Both the position numbers and the translations under genes were made by a program. The notes under the pieces are model-generated. The model searched no databases. It saw nothing but the letters and a program-made list of their open reading frames with translations, and was not told the DNA's origin. From contig CM058232.1 in NCBI GenBank assembly GCA_030180135.1, positions 58,549,330 through 58,613,329 of the forward strand: a stretch of 64,000 nucleotides of DNA. The letters are read 5' to 3'. The stretch comes from Orychophragmus violaceus (Eukaryota > Streptophyta > Magnoliopsida > Brassicales > Brassicaceae). This document shows, in pieces, positions 1 to 12,224 of the stretch. Within the stretch, counting starts at the first letter, position 1. Each line of letters opens with the position of its first letter.

Positions 1-1210
1 TGTTTTTGGAAGAATCTGAATTCAATGATTCTACATGTAAAGTTAGTTTAACAGGGATTAATTATGAGCAAGGGAAATTACATGGTTATCAGCTGGTTTT
101 ACAAGTACAAGCTTCTCAAAAGAAAAGCTACTTAAATGGAAGTGACATATTTGGATTCAATATGGATAAGCAGCATTCAAGCTTTTTGCTTAAAACAAAT
201 GAAATATGGGCATTGGTGGCAATTCTCTACAGCTGAAGTTGCAGGAAGTTTTTCTTTAAATTGCTGAAACAATACAACTTTTATAAACCTTGTAGTCATG
301 GTTTTTAAAAGGAGAAATTTTGTTATAGAAATTATGAGATGTGAGATGAAGACACCTGAACGGCTAAGATAGAAAATTATAGTGGAAGGCTTAGATCATT
401 TGGTAATTACAGCAAGAGAAAGAAGTGTTATAAGGAAGCCAAAATAGATTTGTATGAGATTGTTATCAGCTTCTTATCTCTTCTTCTCTGTAATTCAATG
501 TTTTGTTCATCTTCTATGAAAAATCTTTTCTTATTTCTGGATTCTTGTAAGATGAGCTTAAGATTTCTTTGTTTCATGAAAAATGTATTCTCGTATCAAT
601 TCAGTTGAGGTTTTATTGTATCAGATCCCTAGGAGGTGAATTGTAGAGGCAGCGGCACATAGAAGGACGATCAGAGGCAGAGATGCGTAAGCTCACAGGC
701 GGAGTTACAGATGCGGAGGCGGAGGCGCACATGCAGAGGTAAGTCATCGAAGAGAAAAGGAAGGGAGATTCAGCGGAGATATCATGAGTACGAGAGAAAA
801 TAAATTTTAAAAAAGTTAATAAGAATAATATTAAATAATATTATTGTTTTTTAAATTACTTTATTTACAAATTTATTTTATATGTAAATTTAAGGTTATA
901 ATTGTATTTTTTTTTTAAATAAAAAATTATTATTAAGTTAGAAAATAGTATTATGACAATGTTTTACTTTTTCGTCTTGTTTAGCCAATTCTCCATTGTT
1001 TTTGCCTTTTTAATAGTTTTATTAATCTTGCACATTTAATACAAACTGCTCAACCGAAAACAGTTCGAGATAGCATACATATAACGCAAAGAACCTCAAC
1101 ATAGAGGTTATAAGAAATACAACATTGAAGAGACTAATGTGATATCCACATCAAACAAGTGGACATATCGAAAATTGTTACAACATATTAGCGAATCAAT
1201 TAATAGCCTT
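1..1210. other. AT-rich sequence with no recognised gene
   Basis: I see no gene I can support here. A short open stretch at about 3-236 on the plus strand has no recognisable domain. The 830-950 interval is very AT-rich, and 650-745 holds an imprecise run of GGAGGC-like units. It is the left flank of the probable solo LTR that follows. Confidence 0.4.
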
Positions 1211-4200
1211 TGTAATACCTTGTCTCAAGATAACGTCAACAGGCAGCTTTCAAGTCAACAAAATTCATCTGAGGGCATTTTGTAATTTTTGGAAGTTTAG
1301 GGGTATTTTGGCGATTTCACCAAAAATAGAGTCGGGAAGCTATGACGGGCCAAGTAATCTTATTTTTTATTTAAAAAAGATTACATAGAAGTCGAAAGAC
1401 GCTGAAATCAGAATTTTAGAAAGTTTTACGAGTTGTCTAGAATGAAAACCAACAAAACCGAGAAAATATGAAAATATCTTCTTGATGTTTTGGGAGCTAT
1501 GGAAAGACGAAATAGATCAAATAAATTACGAAGAGTTATTTTAAAAAAATTCGGGAAAATAAAATAGAGTGGAGATTTTTTGGAAGTTTCGAGAGGTGTT
1601 GGAAAATTAGCTCGGAATTACCCTGTGCCACGTGGCATTCGCCGATTGACCCCGTGGCTGGTGCATGTAAGTTCATTTAATTTTCTAGAAAACAAACCTG
1701 GAGCTGCCATCTAGTGACATATGCGTCACTTGCTTGATCATCTTATTGCCACATTGTCTTTTTCGATTCAATGTATGGAGAAAGTTCAATGAATGGGAAA
1801 TGGAGATTCATTCTCCTTGATCTCAAAGTGCAACTCACCATCACTAGAGAATAAGGGAGTGACACCTAATAGAGCATTGCTCATTTGTTCATCAAGGTTC
1901 ATCTCCCCTTTCCTTAAAATTCAATGCATGGGAGGATAGTTTTTAATTATAAAAAGTTTTGTTTCTTCACTCCATCATTCATCCAACACTCAACCAAAGA
2001 AAATACATAACTTCCTCATCTCTCTCTCCCTCCGTATTTTTCGGCCGGCACTCCTCTACTTCCTCCACTACTTTCTTTAATGACTTATAAATTAAGTAAT
2101 CTTAAACACTACCATAATCTCCCTATATTAAACCATAAACACTCATTAACCCTTCCCTTAAACCCAAAGTAGCTTCTAACCATGTCATTAGCCCCTTAAC
2201 CACCGCCTTAAGCCACGTGGAGAAGGCTCGTCATCCCCGGAATTGTCACCGTAGAACCACCAGAGCTCCGCCGGCGACCACCGTTCTCCTTCGCTTGTTC
2301 ACGCTGCTTTTCCTCCTCTCTTCGTCATTCCTCCGCCATCTCATCACCTCGCCGGAATTCTCCTCCTTCACCGGAGAAGTTGCTGGAGCAGCATCACCGC
2401 CGGATTCCTTACGGTGAAGCTCCTCATCGCCGAATCTATTGCCGGCCATTTGATATTCAATCGGTCAAGTCGGTTAACCTTGTGGTCAAGTCGGTTAATG
2501 TCGGATAAAAATCGTGGTCAACGCCGAAGATCACTCGCCGGTCAATCGCTGGCGTCCTTTCCGGTCAATCGCTGGAGTCCTCGCCGCTGGAGCCTTCTCG
2601 CCGGTCCACTCCCTCTGCCACCTGTCAACGCCTCAACCACCAGCTCTCTAGGTCGGGTTAAATGTGGTCAAACTTCGGGTCAAGTGTGTGTTAACTTTGG
2701 TCAGCCTCAGGTCAAAGCGGGTCAAGGTTCAGGTTAGCATCGGGTTTTTGTCGGGTCTCGGGGTTCCGTCATCCATCTATCCATCATCACGATATCATTG
2801 TGAGTTGTCTTGTCTGTTGTGTGTTGCATTTAGGGTAGACTGAGTCAGCATATAGATCCCAGAATTATGGAACCAAAGAGTCCTAGGAATTTGGTCCCTT
2901 AAATGAAATATGATAGAATGGTTTAGGATAATTAAATAACTCGGAAAATTAATTAAAAAGGATATGACATTTATATTGCATGGAATTTTTAGATATTACT
3001 TGTCGGTTATTTGGTAGATCATATTGTTGATTACTTGATTGGTTGTTGAATTCATATAGAATGGCATGCGAGGGATAAATGCATATATATAAATATATTA
3101 AGAACTTAAATAAATGAACCTATATAGTGAAATTATGAGTTAAATTAAAATACGAATAAAACATATAACACCTTAATATGATAACCGGGTTGAGTTTAGC
3201 TAGACGGGTTATTGGGTTAAAGTAATTAAGTGAATTAATCGGAAGTCAGGAGATTAGTGAATTTACTAATCTCAATCTGATGGATTAAGTAATTAAAACA
3301 TATAATTAAAGAAATGGGATTTAAAAGATATAATTCGGGTGATAAGCCGTATAAGGAGTTAGTAAGTTTAATAACTTCAATCTAGCGGTTAGATAATCTG
3401 AGAATTATACCTCAAAATAATTTAAGTAAATTAATTGAGTTAATTAATCTAAATGCTTAAAGCTATTCATTGATTGATTGATTGAGTATGTGATATGTGT
3501 TGATTATTTACTCTGGTGTTGAGCCGGGTAGACGGTATTGTTGTATGAATTTTTACTATTCCAGTCTTGGTCCGGGTAGACTGATGATTGTGTGAGTGTT
3601 TATCTACTTCGGAGTTTGACCGGAAAGACCGTGTAAGTGGATACTTACCTTGGTACAATACCGGATAAGTTTGGTTGTGGATACCTATTCCGATACGAAC
3701 CAGGTTGGTTAGAGCTGAGTTGTTGAATGGTGGTAAGACTTGCAAAATAGACTGGGTACTGGGATTGAGTTAGAGTGTCTATTTAACCTTGTCGGTCTTG
3801 AGTGATGTCATAGAGTCCCAACGAGTCTGGTTGTTTACATTATTGTTATTAGGACTCTATAGGGTACACTAGATCCCGCAAGTCTAGTGTTGGTGTTCTG
3901 GTACTTTCTTTGCGATTGGATCCTCGAGAGTTCATGGTCAGTTCACGTATCTTCAGGTAGTGGTTATGGTTAGGTGTTAACTTACGGAGTGACGTTGGTA
4001 ATGGTGTGTAATCCGGATACACGGGGTCGCGTCCCTTGGGTCGGACTGCATGGAAACTTTGGCTATCTAGGGGTAGCCCGAGTCAATGCGTATCGATGGA
4101 CAGGGAATGGTGTTCTAGTCGTAGGACATCGTATTTACATCTGCGAGTCATGGGAGGTTTTAGTTATCATCGAATAGCTAAGTGTTCCCATGGAAGTTAC

Positions 4201-4963
4201 CGAGTTTGCGTTTGGGGTCGATAGTGTGGAGTTTTTTATATAGTCGTGTTAGTTATATCGAGTCTAATCGAGGGCATGTGATGCAGTGTTCTCGATTTCC
4301 ATAGTTACTGTTTATTATTATAGAATACGTGTGTGTTATGGAGATCATTACTTCTTGGTAGCAAGTGATTGCTTGTTCATTTAACTGTTTGTTATTGATT
4401 GTTATTTTGGGTTTGGGTGGGAATAGTATAGCTTGTTTAGCAGTTTATTTAGTTGGGAGCCAATTCACTGGGTAATCGTAGATTACTCATTAGACTCTCT
4501 TTTTGTTTTAGAGGTTCGGCATAGCTCGGCGGACGCGTAGGCCACTCGCAGTAGATTCGGGTTCACATTTGCCTACAGTTTGTTTTTGAATCATTTTGGT
4601 TTACTTCGGTTTTGGATTTTTAGGGTACCGTAAAATGCTTTCTGAAAACTTGTGGAATTAGTAAGAATATATTTAAAGAATTTAAAATATTTAAAAACAA
4701 AATTATTCTCGGATACATGGTTAGTCTAAACCGAACACAACTCGTGGAGCGGTATGGGTTGAAAAGCCTTGTATCGTGGAAACGAGGTAAACGGAATGAA
4801 GGATGGTTTGGTTCGAGCCATTGATTCAAACCGGACCGTCTCTAGCTTTCATATGTAGTGAACTCTTATCGTTTGGCATGCACGGGTTCAAGCGGTCATG
4901 ATCTTTTTTATTGTTGGCCGGTCAGCTCATCGATCAGTTGATAAACGAGAAGGGGGCGTTACA
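1211..4963 (+). mobile_element. probable solo LTR of a large-LTR gypsy element
   Basis: The block begins TGTAATACC and ends GGCGTTACA, imperfect inverted ends of the TGTAAC/GTTACA kind seen in large-LTR chromoviruses (Tekay/Del type). It is flanked by GCCTT on the left and TCCTT on the right, a 4-of-5 target duplication. Inside, a TATA-like TTATAAAAAG near 1950 is followed by a pyrimidine-rich leader (about 1975-2060), as at an LTR transcription start. No gag or pol is present and no second LTR is seen, so a solo LTR left by recombination is the simplest reading. The short ORFs at 2217-2737 look like leader shadows. The left boundary is the weakest point. Confidence 0.45.
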
Positions 4964-5439
4964 TCCTTGTTCCGATACTTCGAAACATCCAAAAGGTATT
5001 CCCGCACATACGGGCTTCAAACACTTTTGGAATTTACCCGACAACAATTCTCGAGCTAAATATGAGCCAACTTCATTGTTTGTCTTTGATAAGTTTGTTC
5101 TGGAAGATGAAACTATAGAGAACTTTCTTCTTGTAGCCATTGAATAAACCCGAGATGAGATCAACAAACCAACTAGATAACCATAAATAAACTACATTTC
5201 TACACCAGAAACACTCGATAATTAATATTCCTAATGCTCCATTCTCACATATCAAACTATGAGAAGGAAAGTCAAAACTCCATCCTCAAATATAGAATCA
5301 AGAGGGAAAAAAACATAGTCCAAAAGAGAAGCAAAAAAACAAAATAAGACTATAATCAAATGTCAACAGAGACAAAGATCAGCACAAACCCTAGTTGAAA
5401 CTAAACCCCTAACAAGTCCGACAACACATCTAACCATCT
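4964..5439. other. flank between solo LTR and first CACTA element
   Basis: No recognised gene. A 78-codon open frame (4911-5147, plus) starts inside the LTR end and shows no known domain. The sequence continues at 7385 once the CACTA element is removed. Confidence 0.4.
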
Positions 5440-7384
5440 CACTACAAGAAAAATAACTATTCTTATTTCACGATAAATGCTATTATATATGATTGATAGC
5501 GTTTTTGAAATGGCTATGTCTACCCCAGCTATAATAGACCGGAAATATGTGATAGCATTTTTGGTCGTGCTATGTAATAAAGCACTTATGTTAGCAATGT
5601 ATTCCATTTCTATTAGATCTACATGTTATAACTTTGTTTATTTGTTATAATATCTTTTATAATAATTGATAATTAGGGCTATTTTATATTTTATAATATT
5701 TTGTTTTTTCCAATTTAGATTTATACAAAAAGAAATATATTTGAATTTTTAGAACTGTTATTAATAACTCAAAAAATGTACTCAAAACATTACAAAATCA
5801 AAACTAAAGCAAAAAAAATTACAAAATCTTAAATTTTAATGTCTCGAACCATAATCTAAGGAAGAATATTAAGACATTGTTCCTCTGTAACCAAACCCGT
5901 TTCCAGACTTGTACCTCTGTAATCAAAACCGTTTCCAGACTTTGGTGTCTCCTGGGAGCATAGCCAATTATGTGACAGGTGGGTGCTCCTAATAAAAAAA
6001 TGGAAATTTTCTATAAGTTGAATTATTTCTTATGTTTATACACGCTCTCCATAATTTCATGTTCATAGACAATGTTACAACTTTTGGAGCGATTGTAAGT
6101 ACTATTGATCAATAACTAAGAAATCAAGACTTACCACTTGAAATCCAAAAGTAAGTCCAGTTCCTAGCACAACGAAGTGAGGGTATGGTGCTACGAGATT
6201 GATTGGAGACAAGTAATCCCTGTAGAAAATAAGATCCAAATTTTCAACAGCGAAAAAGAGCAAGATCGTAAGTCTTTTTCAGAAAAGCATAAAACAAGAC
6301 TTACCATATCAAAACACCTCCAAGAACCACGAAAGGATACAGATGCATCAGAGAATTAAACAGAACACTTTGGAGATTATCATAGCTAATGCTAGCACCA
6401 TGCACTTTGCTCAAAAACTCGAGCACTTTGTGCAATCTATCACTATGCACCAACACAAATCAGTTTTAGTTCTTTTCTGAAGTCAAACATGTACGCCACA
6501 AATCACCATATCCTAACTAATACTTTACCTTCTTATCGACCACAGGTGCAGTTTGACAACATAGGCAATGAAATGCACAAGATCTTTATGAGCCTTAACC
6601 TACCAAATTCATGAAAGAGAGTAAGTTTAACTGAACATTCTTGGGAGAAAGTATACACAACAGAAACAAGAATAACCTATATCATTGTGAAGCTTTGAAG
6701 TTGTTACAGGCTATATGAAACTTGTTTACTTGAAAGAATATCGATGAGGACATTTGAATTAGAGAAGCAAAGAAACAATTGTAATATTCTTCAAGCAGAG
6801 TATAACTTTGTGATGAAAATTCAAGAATGGCAAAGGATGGTACACATACGAGGATGGTATTGAAATGCCATCTGGTTTCAGAAACCTTTGGCCTCCATCA
6901 AATTTACAACATACAAGTCATCACAAGTTATTGTGTCTCCCTCCACTGCAACCAGGTTAGATTCAGTTAGCATCAGGATTAAAACAAAATAAACACTTCT
7001 ATAGACAGATCATATGAATTAAAAGACATTACCAAATTTATTTGGTTGGCACCCCTAAGGATAATCTTTGTCAAGAGCTGGAACAGACACACCACGAGGG
7101 ATGTACACATCACCAGATCTTTTCGCAATAGTCTTCAAAGGCCTCTATGATATTTAAAGAAATGAAACCAAGGAACTTTGAGAAGCCACAGTCTGTAGTT
7201 TGTAATGTTATAAGAAACATAGAAATCCTAAACTTCATGATTTTTGTTTCCCGTTTATTAATTTATTGTCATAGCGTTATTTAAATGATGTTATAAGTAA
7301 CAAAAATCAGACATTTAGATTCGATGGAAGTTTACAAAACCGTATTATTATATTATGCTATTAATGTCCATAATTTTTGTAGTG
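5440..7384. mobile_element. non-autonomous CACTA (En/Spm) element, 1.9 kb
   Basis: The left end reads CACTACAAGAAAAATA and the right end is the inverted form ending TTTTTGTAGTG. Both are flanked by the 3-bp duplication TCT (5437-5439 and 7385-7387), the size CACTA transposases make. Subterminal DNA on both sides carries GCTAT/ATAGC-type motifs (5470-5580 and 7265-7365). It encodes no transposase and would depend on an autonomous relative. The interior holds V-ATPase exons on the minus strand, plus other exon-like open segments near 6370-6450 and 6540-6600 that I cannot identify. Confidence 0.88.
6870..7144 (-). pseudogene. captured exons of vacuolar H+-ATPase catalytic subunit A
   Basis: Two minus-strand exons match the conserved part of V-ATPase subunit A, the nucleotide-binding catalytic subunit of the tonoplast proton pump. 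The first (7144-7033) gives RPLKTIAKRSGDVYIPRG, then VSVPALDKD. The second starts at 6945. Joining TTTG (ending at 7033, before GT) to TG at 6945 (after TTGCAG) restores the family motif NKFVEGDTIT, so a real intron was carried along. A TAG stop interrupts the first exon just after ALDKDYP, and similarity stops soon after the second exon begins. The P-loop and the rest of the protein are absent, so this is a gene fragment inside a CACTA element. The family assignment is from recall of conserved motifs. Confidence 0.75.
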
Positions 7385-7547
7385 TCTGACAATAATTAGA
7401 TCAGATCATAACCCCAAATCGACCCATGGTCTAATTATCCAACCCGCAAAACTAAAACCAAAACCAAACGGATAAAAAGATATGTTTGCAAACAAAACCG
7501 ATAACCGTAAAAATCAGACTCACAGCACATGATTACCACCGGTAGAC
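7385..7547. other. short spacer between two CACTA elements
   Basis: This 163-bp stretch separates the first CACTA from the outer CACTA. It should join directly to 51714 onward if the outer element and one GAC copy are removed. No gene is visible. Confidence 0.5.
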
Positions 7548-7960
7548 CACTACAAGAAAATAGCGTTTTTGCGACTGGAACTTGCGACTATACTTGTAGT
7601 TGTAACATTTGGAGACTATTTGGGGACAGTATTGCTACTATTTTGTGACTACAGATATATGGACTTGTATTAGTCGCTAATATACGATCAAAAATGATTG
7701 TCGCCAATTTAGTCGCTGATTTACGACTGATTAACGACCATTGTCGAGACCGGACACAATATTCCAAGCGTAGTCGGTAATATGGCGACTAGTTTGCGTC
7801 TGATGCGAAGAGTCGTAGGAAAATCGCAAATTGGTCAGTACATGGTCAGTACTTCGTGTATAGTAGTAACAAAGTCGTTTATTTGTCGTTATTGTTGCGA
7901 CTAATATGCAACTCATTATTCTTGTTGCAAAGTATTCGGGTATGTGTCGTATCATATAGT
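7548..7960. repeat. left subterminal repeat region of outer CACTA
   Basis: Repeated degenerate GCGACTA / TAGTCGC / TTAGTCG units in both orientations fill about 400 bp next to the terminus. In En/Spm-type elements such subterminal arrays are where the element-encoded TnpA-like protein binds. The same motif recurs at both ends of the inner CACTA (16255-16500 and 30740-31040), so the two belong to one family. Confidence 0.75.
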
Positions 7961-8432
7961 ATTTTTTGATTTAGTAATAATAATATAAGATAGTATGGTT
8001 ATACGTGCTAATAGTCTTAACTGATTAGCAAAGTTGATATTATATATATTATAATCATTAGTAAATGAGAATGACTCGTATATGCTTTTCTTTCATAATC
8101 TTTAATAATTATGCGTGAAATTTAGCATAAGAAACTAATAGTTCATAATCCTCGCTACTGCTTAACGAAATACATTGATTTGTTCTTCAAAAGAGAACAT
8201 GTTCTCATGAGAAAAGAAAAATACAGAAGAAAAAAGCTTAGAGGCATGTTCTTCTAACTTCTAAGCATAAAAAACACAAATATCTCTCCTTCAGTAGTAC
8301 ATCCTACCTGGAATCACTTGAGTCTAGCCATTTGAATATGCATCATAAAAGATCGAAAACAACATCGAACTTTGACTAATTTTCCGGGAAAATATAATTG
8401 AATTCATTATTGCAGATTCATTCTCACCTTGG

Positions 8433-8986
8433 AGATGGGTCTCGTAGTTTGTATGGCTATCAGCTTCGGAGTTTTATTCCTGCAATTGGAAATTAAACAA
8501 ACCCAGAAAATATTAGCCATATACAAAACGAATGTTAAAACACACAAAAAGATATGTGCAATACCCTGGGAATATGCTCGATATCGAACGACTTGAATTG
8601 GCTGGTAAACTCTTTTGCCTAATTATACTGCTCAGCCATTTCGGGTTTCTGACTTGCCATTCACCACGCATCTGTTTAATGATTGCTATCAGAATGTCTA
8701 AAGAAAAAGATTCAAGAGAGAAAACATGCATTAGCTGTAAATCAACAGACCTGTTTAACAACAAGCTGAGAGTCTCCATAGGCCCTCACGTGTGTGTAAC
8801 CTTTTTCTAAACCAGACTCCAAACCACAATTCAAACCTCTATATTAGGCAATGTTTTTGTTATATTGCCTAATCCTTGACGGTAGGAGGAGATGATAGTT
8901 CCATCTGAATCACGCAGGACAGCTCTTGTACCAGCTCTTCCAGGGTTTCCTTTTGAAGCTCCATCAAACTCAATGGTACAATATTT
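8433..8986 (-). pseudogene. captured RNase H-like (RVT_3) gene, broken
   Basis: Minus-strand exons follow the order of a plant RNase H-family gene. Exon a (from 8986, after TTTCAG) has FDGASKGNPGRAG, the first catalytic-Asp motif. Exon b (8800-8751) has YGDSQLVVKQ and ends in a good GT donor. Exon c (8671-8565) has MRGEWQVRNPK. Exon d (8474 to about 8433) has NSEAD. Splice borders AG/GT are present between them. Lesions: a 1-base loss in exon c right after NPK, a TAG stop a few codons on, a TAA stop at the start of exon d, and a truncated end of exon a. The enzyme family cuts RNA in RNA:DNA hybrids. Here it is a non-functional copy carried by the outer CACTA. Confidence 0.7.
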
Positions 8987-9747
8987 CTGAAAACAGACAT
9001 ATTGTAATTTAAATAAGATGTAAACATCAATATCCAAGTTCGAACCTAGAGTATCTCATGCTTCATAATCGGATTTTTTTTATAGGTTACAAATAGATAT
9101 TTTCCTAATGTAAACACATTGGCACGAGAACATCAACGGAAGAAAATGATTAAATAGATAAGAGAAGAATCAAAATCAGAAACGATGAAGGGAGTGAAGG
9201 GGTTCTCGCCTTTCCCTTATCCATTTCTCTTGTCGTCTCTGTTTTCTCTGCAAAAAATCCGAGGTTATGATGGTTAGGGTATTTCGACGGCGGAAAGGAA
9301 GAGACTGTCTGAATTTTAGAGAGGTTATGATAGTTATGGTAATACGATCGGTTAATGAAAATTTACTGTGACATTTGGTTTAGGTACCGCGCTGATGCGC
9401 AGAATTTCCAAAATATTAAAATTTTATAATTCATCATAATCTTTTCATGTTTAATATCATTCAACAAATTTTGAAAATATCACAAGTACCAATTACATCA
9501 TGATTTTTTTTTTTTGCCAAACTATTTATGTTTTTAAATACTATGGTAATCATTGATTATTTTTCAATTTTTGAATATCATGCAATACGATAAAAATACA
9601 AAATTACTATAAAAAACCATGTTGACAAAAAAGGAAATATTAAAGAAAACCATAAATAAAGTACGGGTTACAAATACAAATTTAATTTAAATTCATAAAG
9701 CATAAGTATGTTCTTTATTTCACAAATCCAACAAACCACACCCAGCA

Positions 9748-10326
9748 TTCTTAACATAGAGGAGGCTTAGGGTACTTGAGCAACATATTAAAATAATAAC
9801 ACATAAGATCCCATAAACACATAAACATGTATATTATATGATTATGAGTTGTTAGATAAATACCTCTGGACAAAATCACGGAACTCATCAACTTCATATG
9901 CATCAAAGCGTATCTTAGGAATTCGTTGAATTACTTCCAATCTCCCCAACCCTAATCAACAAAGAAATTTTAATTATTTGTCATTTTACAGTAACTGGAA
10001 CATTTTTACAAAAAGGTTTGAAATTTCATCATACCACCCTTGTTATTGGCGATATTAAAGCACTAGAATAAGCAGAATAATATCTCATTCGGACTTTTCC
10101 CCATGCCCTAACCAGCCAAACAGCAAAATCGTCATTGGCCACACATTCCAATGACTTGTTTCTGCCAATATTTACTACAAATCAGCTTTTAGACATTCTA
10201 AGAATAGTCTACATGAAATAAATGGAAGTTATACTTACTCCAAATCTCTAATTGTGAATTTTACTTGAAGACGCATCCAGAAATAAGTTTCCGGATCATT
10301 TGCATGTAACCAGTGGATCTCTTACA
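9748..10326 (-). pseudogene. unidentified multi-exon gene fragment
   Basis: Four minus-strand open segments are separated by AT-rich, intron-like DNA. They contain WLHANDPETYFWMRLQVKF (up to about 10326, donor GT at 10239), then ECVANDDFAVWLVRAWGKV (about 10135-10030), then LEVIQRIPKIRFDAYEVDEF ending in FVQR before GT (about 9950-9867), then LLKYPKPPLC and a stop (about 9785-9748). The amino-acid composition and splice-like borders suggest a real coding gene. I do not recognise the family. It lies in the outer CACTA beside the RNase H fragment and is probably another captured host gene. Confidence 0.4.
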
Positions 10327-11200
10327 AAGCCATCAATTCCAAGCATAACACCAATCAAATCTATATCTCAAACCAATAAAAACACCAAACAAATCCATAA
10401 CCAAATCATATTAAAACAATAAAGTCACAAAAACTTGTAAATTTAAAACAAAAAACTATACCGATTGGATATGTGCTAGTTATATAGCCATTTGAAATAT
10501 CATGTATAGGCTTCAAGTCTAAGTAGTGCTGGCCATTAGGGAATGGAATTTTTCAGATTACACTCGAACTTGTTCAACATAGAGAGAATAAACTATATGT
10601 CAAGCGGTCAAACATTGGCCTATCAAGGATATGAACATTATCCCATTGTACCCACTAGCCCTCAGATTCCATCAGCCACTCGAAGATTTCAACGTAATCA
10701 CCCCAAATTTCACCTTCTATCATTTGGCCCTATCGTTAAAGAGTGCAAGACTTAAAACGTTAAACAGCGTCTGAACAAAATTTTATACAGCATAAGATCA
10801 AAACTTTATACAGCGCACATGTTCATCCACAAAAACTAGTTTGATGGTTTACCCGTACGTTAACTTTGGTATCGATCAATGTAAATATCTTATCGATACG
10901 TCGTGCACATAATGGTTTATTGGTGTCATTTAATGGCTAGTCATGAACTAATGTGTTACACATGACATATTAAAGAACTAATGTTTGACACTTACCCTCA
11001 CACTTGTAACTCTTGAACTAGATGTTTAAAGATATTAGAGTTCGTGTAGCTAGTTATGCTGAGTTCCTCTATCAATCATATATTTGATATTTTATTTAAG
11101 TTTTAGTAGAATATTGTAGGATTCACTTTTTCAATAAAAAGAGTAAAGAGTTCCATTAGGATTTGTTCCTCTCCTCTAATTCCAGTGTAAAAAAAAACAT
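10327..11200. other. no gene recognised
   Basis: AT-rich interior of the outer CACTA. A 70-codon open frame at 10543-10755 shows no domain. Nothing else stands out. Confidence 0.35.
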
Positions 11201-11686
11201 TCATCTCCAACCTTAACACTAAATATCACACTAAAAAAAATATTCTCAATTATTTTATTATTATACTTTAAGCTATTCTCATTTTAATAAGTTTCATAAA
11301 TAGTACTATAAACATAACTTTTTTAACATTCATATGTAACATACATACGTTCATAGAAACCATCTATACATTCATAGAAATCTATGTAATTTCATCATAA
11401 GTTAAACATAATATTAAAATCTGTTTTCCCAAAGAAGATTACAATCGATAAATTACAAATAGTGAAAAAAATTACATCGTATTTATTATCAGAAATTAAT
11501 ATATCCGGACAGCGATACTTTAATGTTTAATGTTTTATTAATGTTTAGTGTTGTGAATAGTGTTACACAAAATATAGTGTAACACTATTCACAAAACACT
11601 AAAAGAAAAATATAGTGTCAAGTATAGTGTCCCATTGGAGTGATTTTCACACCAAATATAGTGTTATAGTGTCACCTTGGAGATGA
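11201..11686. mobile_element. MITE-like terminal-inverted-repeat element
   Basis: The left end TCATCTCCAACCTTAACACT is mirrored at the right end by sequence ending GTGTCACCTTGGAGATGA. Further inside, TATAGTGT/ACACTATA units also pair (11560-11680). It has no ORF and is AT-rich. Ends of the CATCTCCAA...TTGGAGATG type are common among short non-autonomous DNA transposons in Brassicaceae. I did not find a convincing target duplication, so exact borders and superfamily are open. Confidence 0.5.
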
Positions 11687-12224
11687 CCTAAGTTTCTCTG
11701 ATTCCACTAAATTAATTCTTTTAATATTTATTCTAATTATTCCACTAAAGTTTTACCATTTGCAATCTTTGTATATCCTCAACTTTCCTTAGTATGGATA
11801 TTAACCTTTTGCAAAAAATATCTTGCATGAAAATGTTCATAGCTAACAAAATCTTGCATTACATAATGTCTATGTTAGCAAGATTTAACATAAAGTAGGT
11901 TAAGAATTACTAATTAACATATACGGTATACATTCGTCTTTCTGCATACACACAACCGATTTTAGTGGACAGGTGATTATCTAGGAAACTGCAAAAATAC
12001 ACGATAATCTAGGTTATTAAAGTTAAGTAGATTTTTTGTTTCATTATTTTATTAATTATTTGTGTGTTGGAAAGTGAATGGTTGTGCTTTTATGTAAGGT
12101 TATAAAGATGAAGAAACTCATTCAATCAAATAAGGGATTAATTAACACTCATTCTTAAGATCTTGAAGCCACCGATTCAGAACCAGTAAAAGTCAACCGC
12201 TTCGTTAACCCAAACTACAAGAAT

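Noticed and set aside
3..236. A 76-codon ORF at the window start as a gene
   Set aside because: No recognisable domain, cut by the window edge, with no splice or promoter context that I can support.
2217..2737. Short plus-strand protein genes in the solo LTR
   Set aside because: No domain, overlapping frames on both strands and position in the LTR leader argue for non-coding sequence.
8831..9037. Retroelement RNase H as the source of the FDGASKGNP exon
   Set aside because: No RT or integrase nearby, and the motif is split over exons with GT-AG borders, as in host RNase H-family genes.
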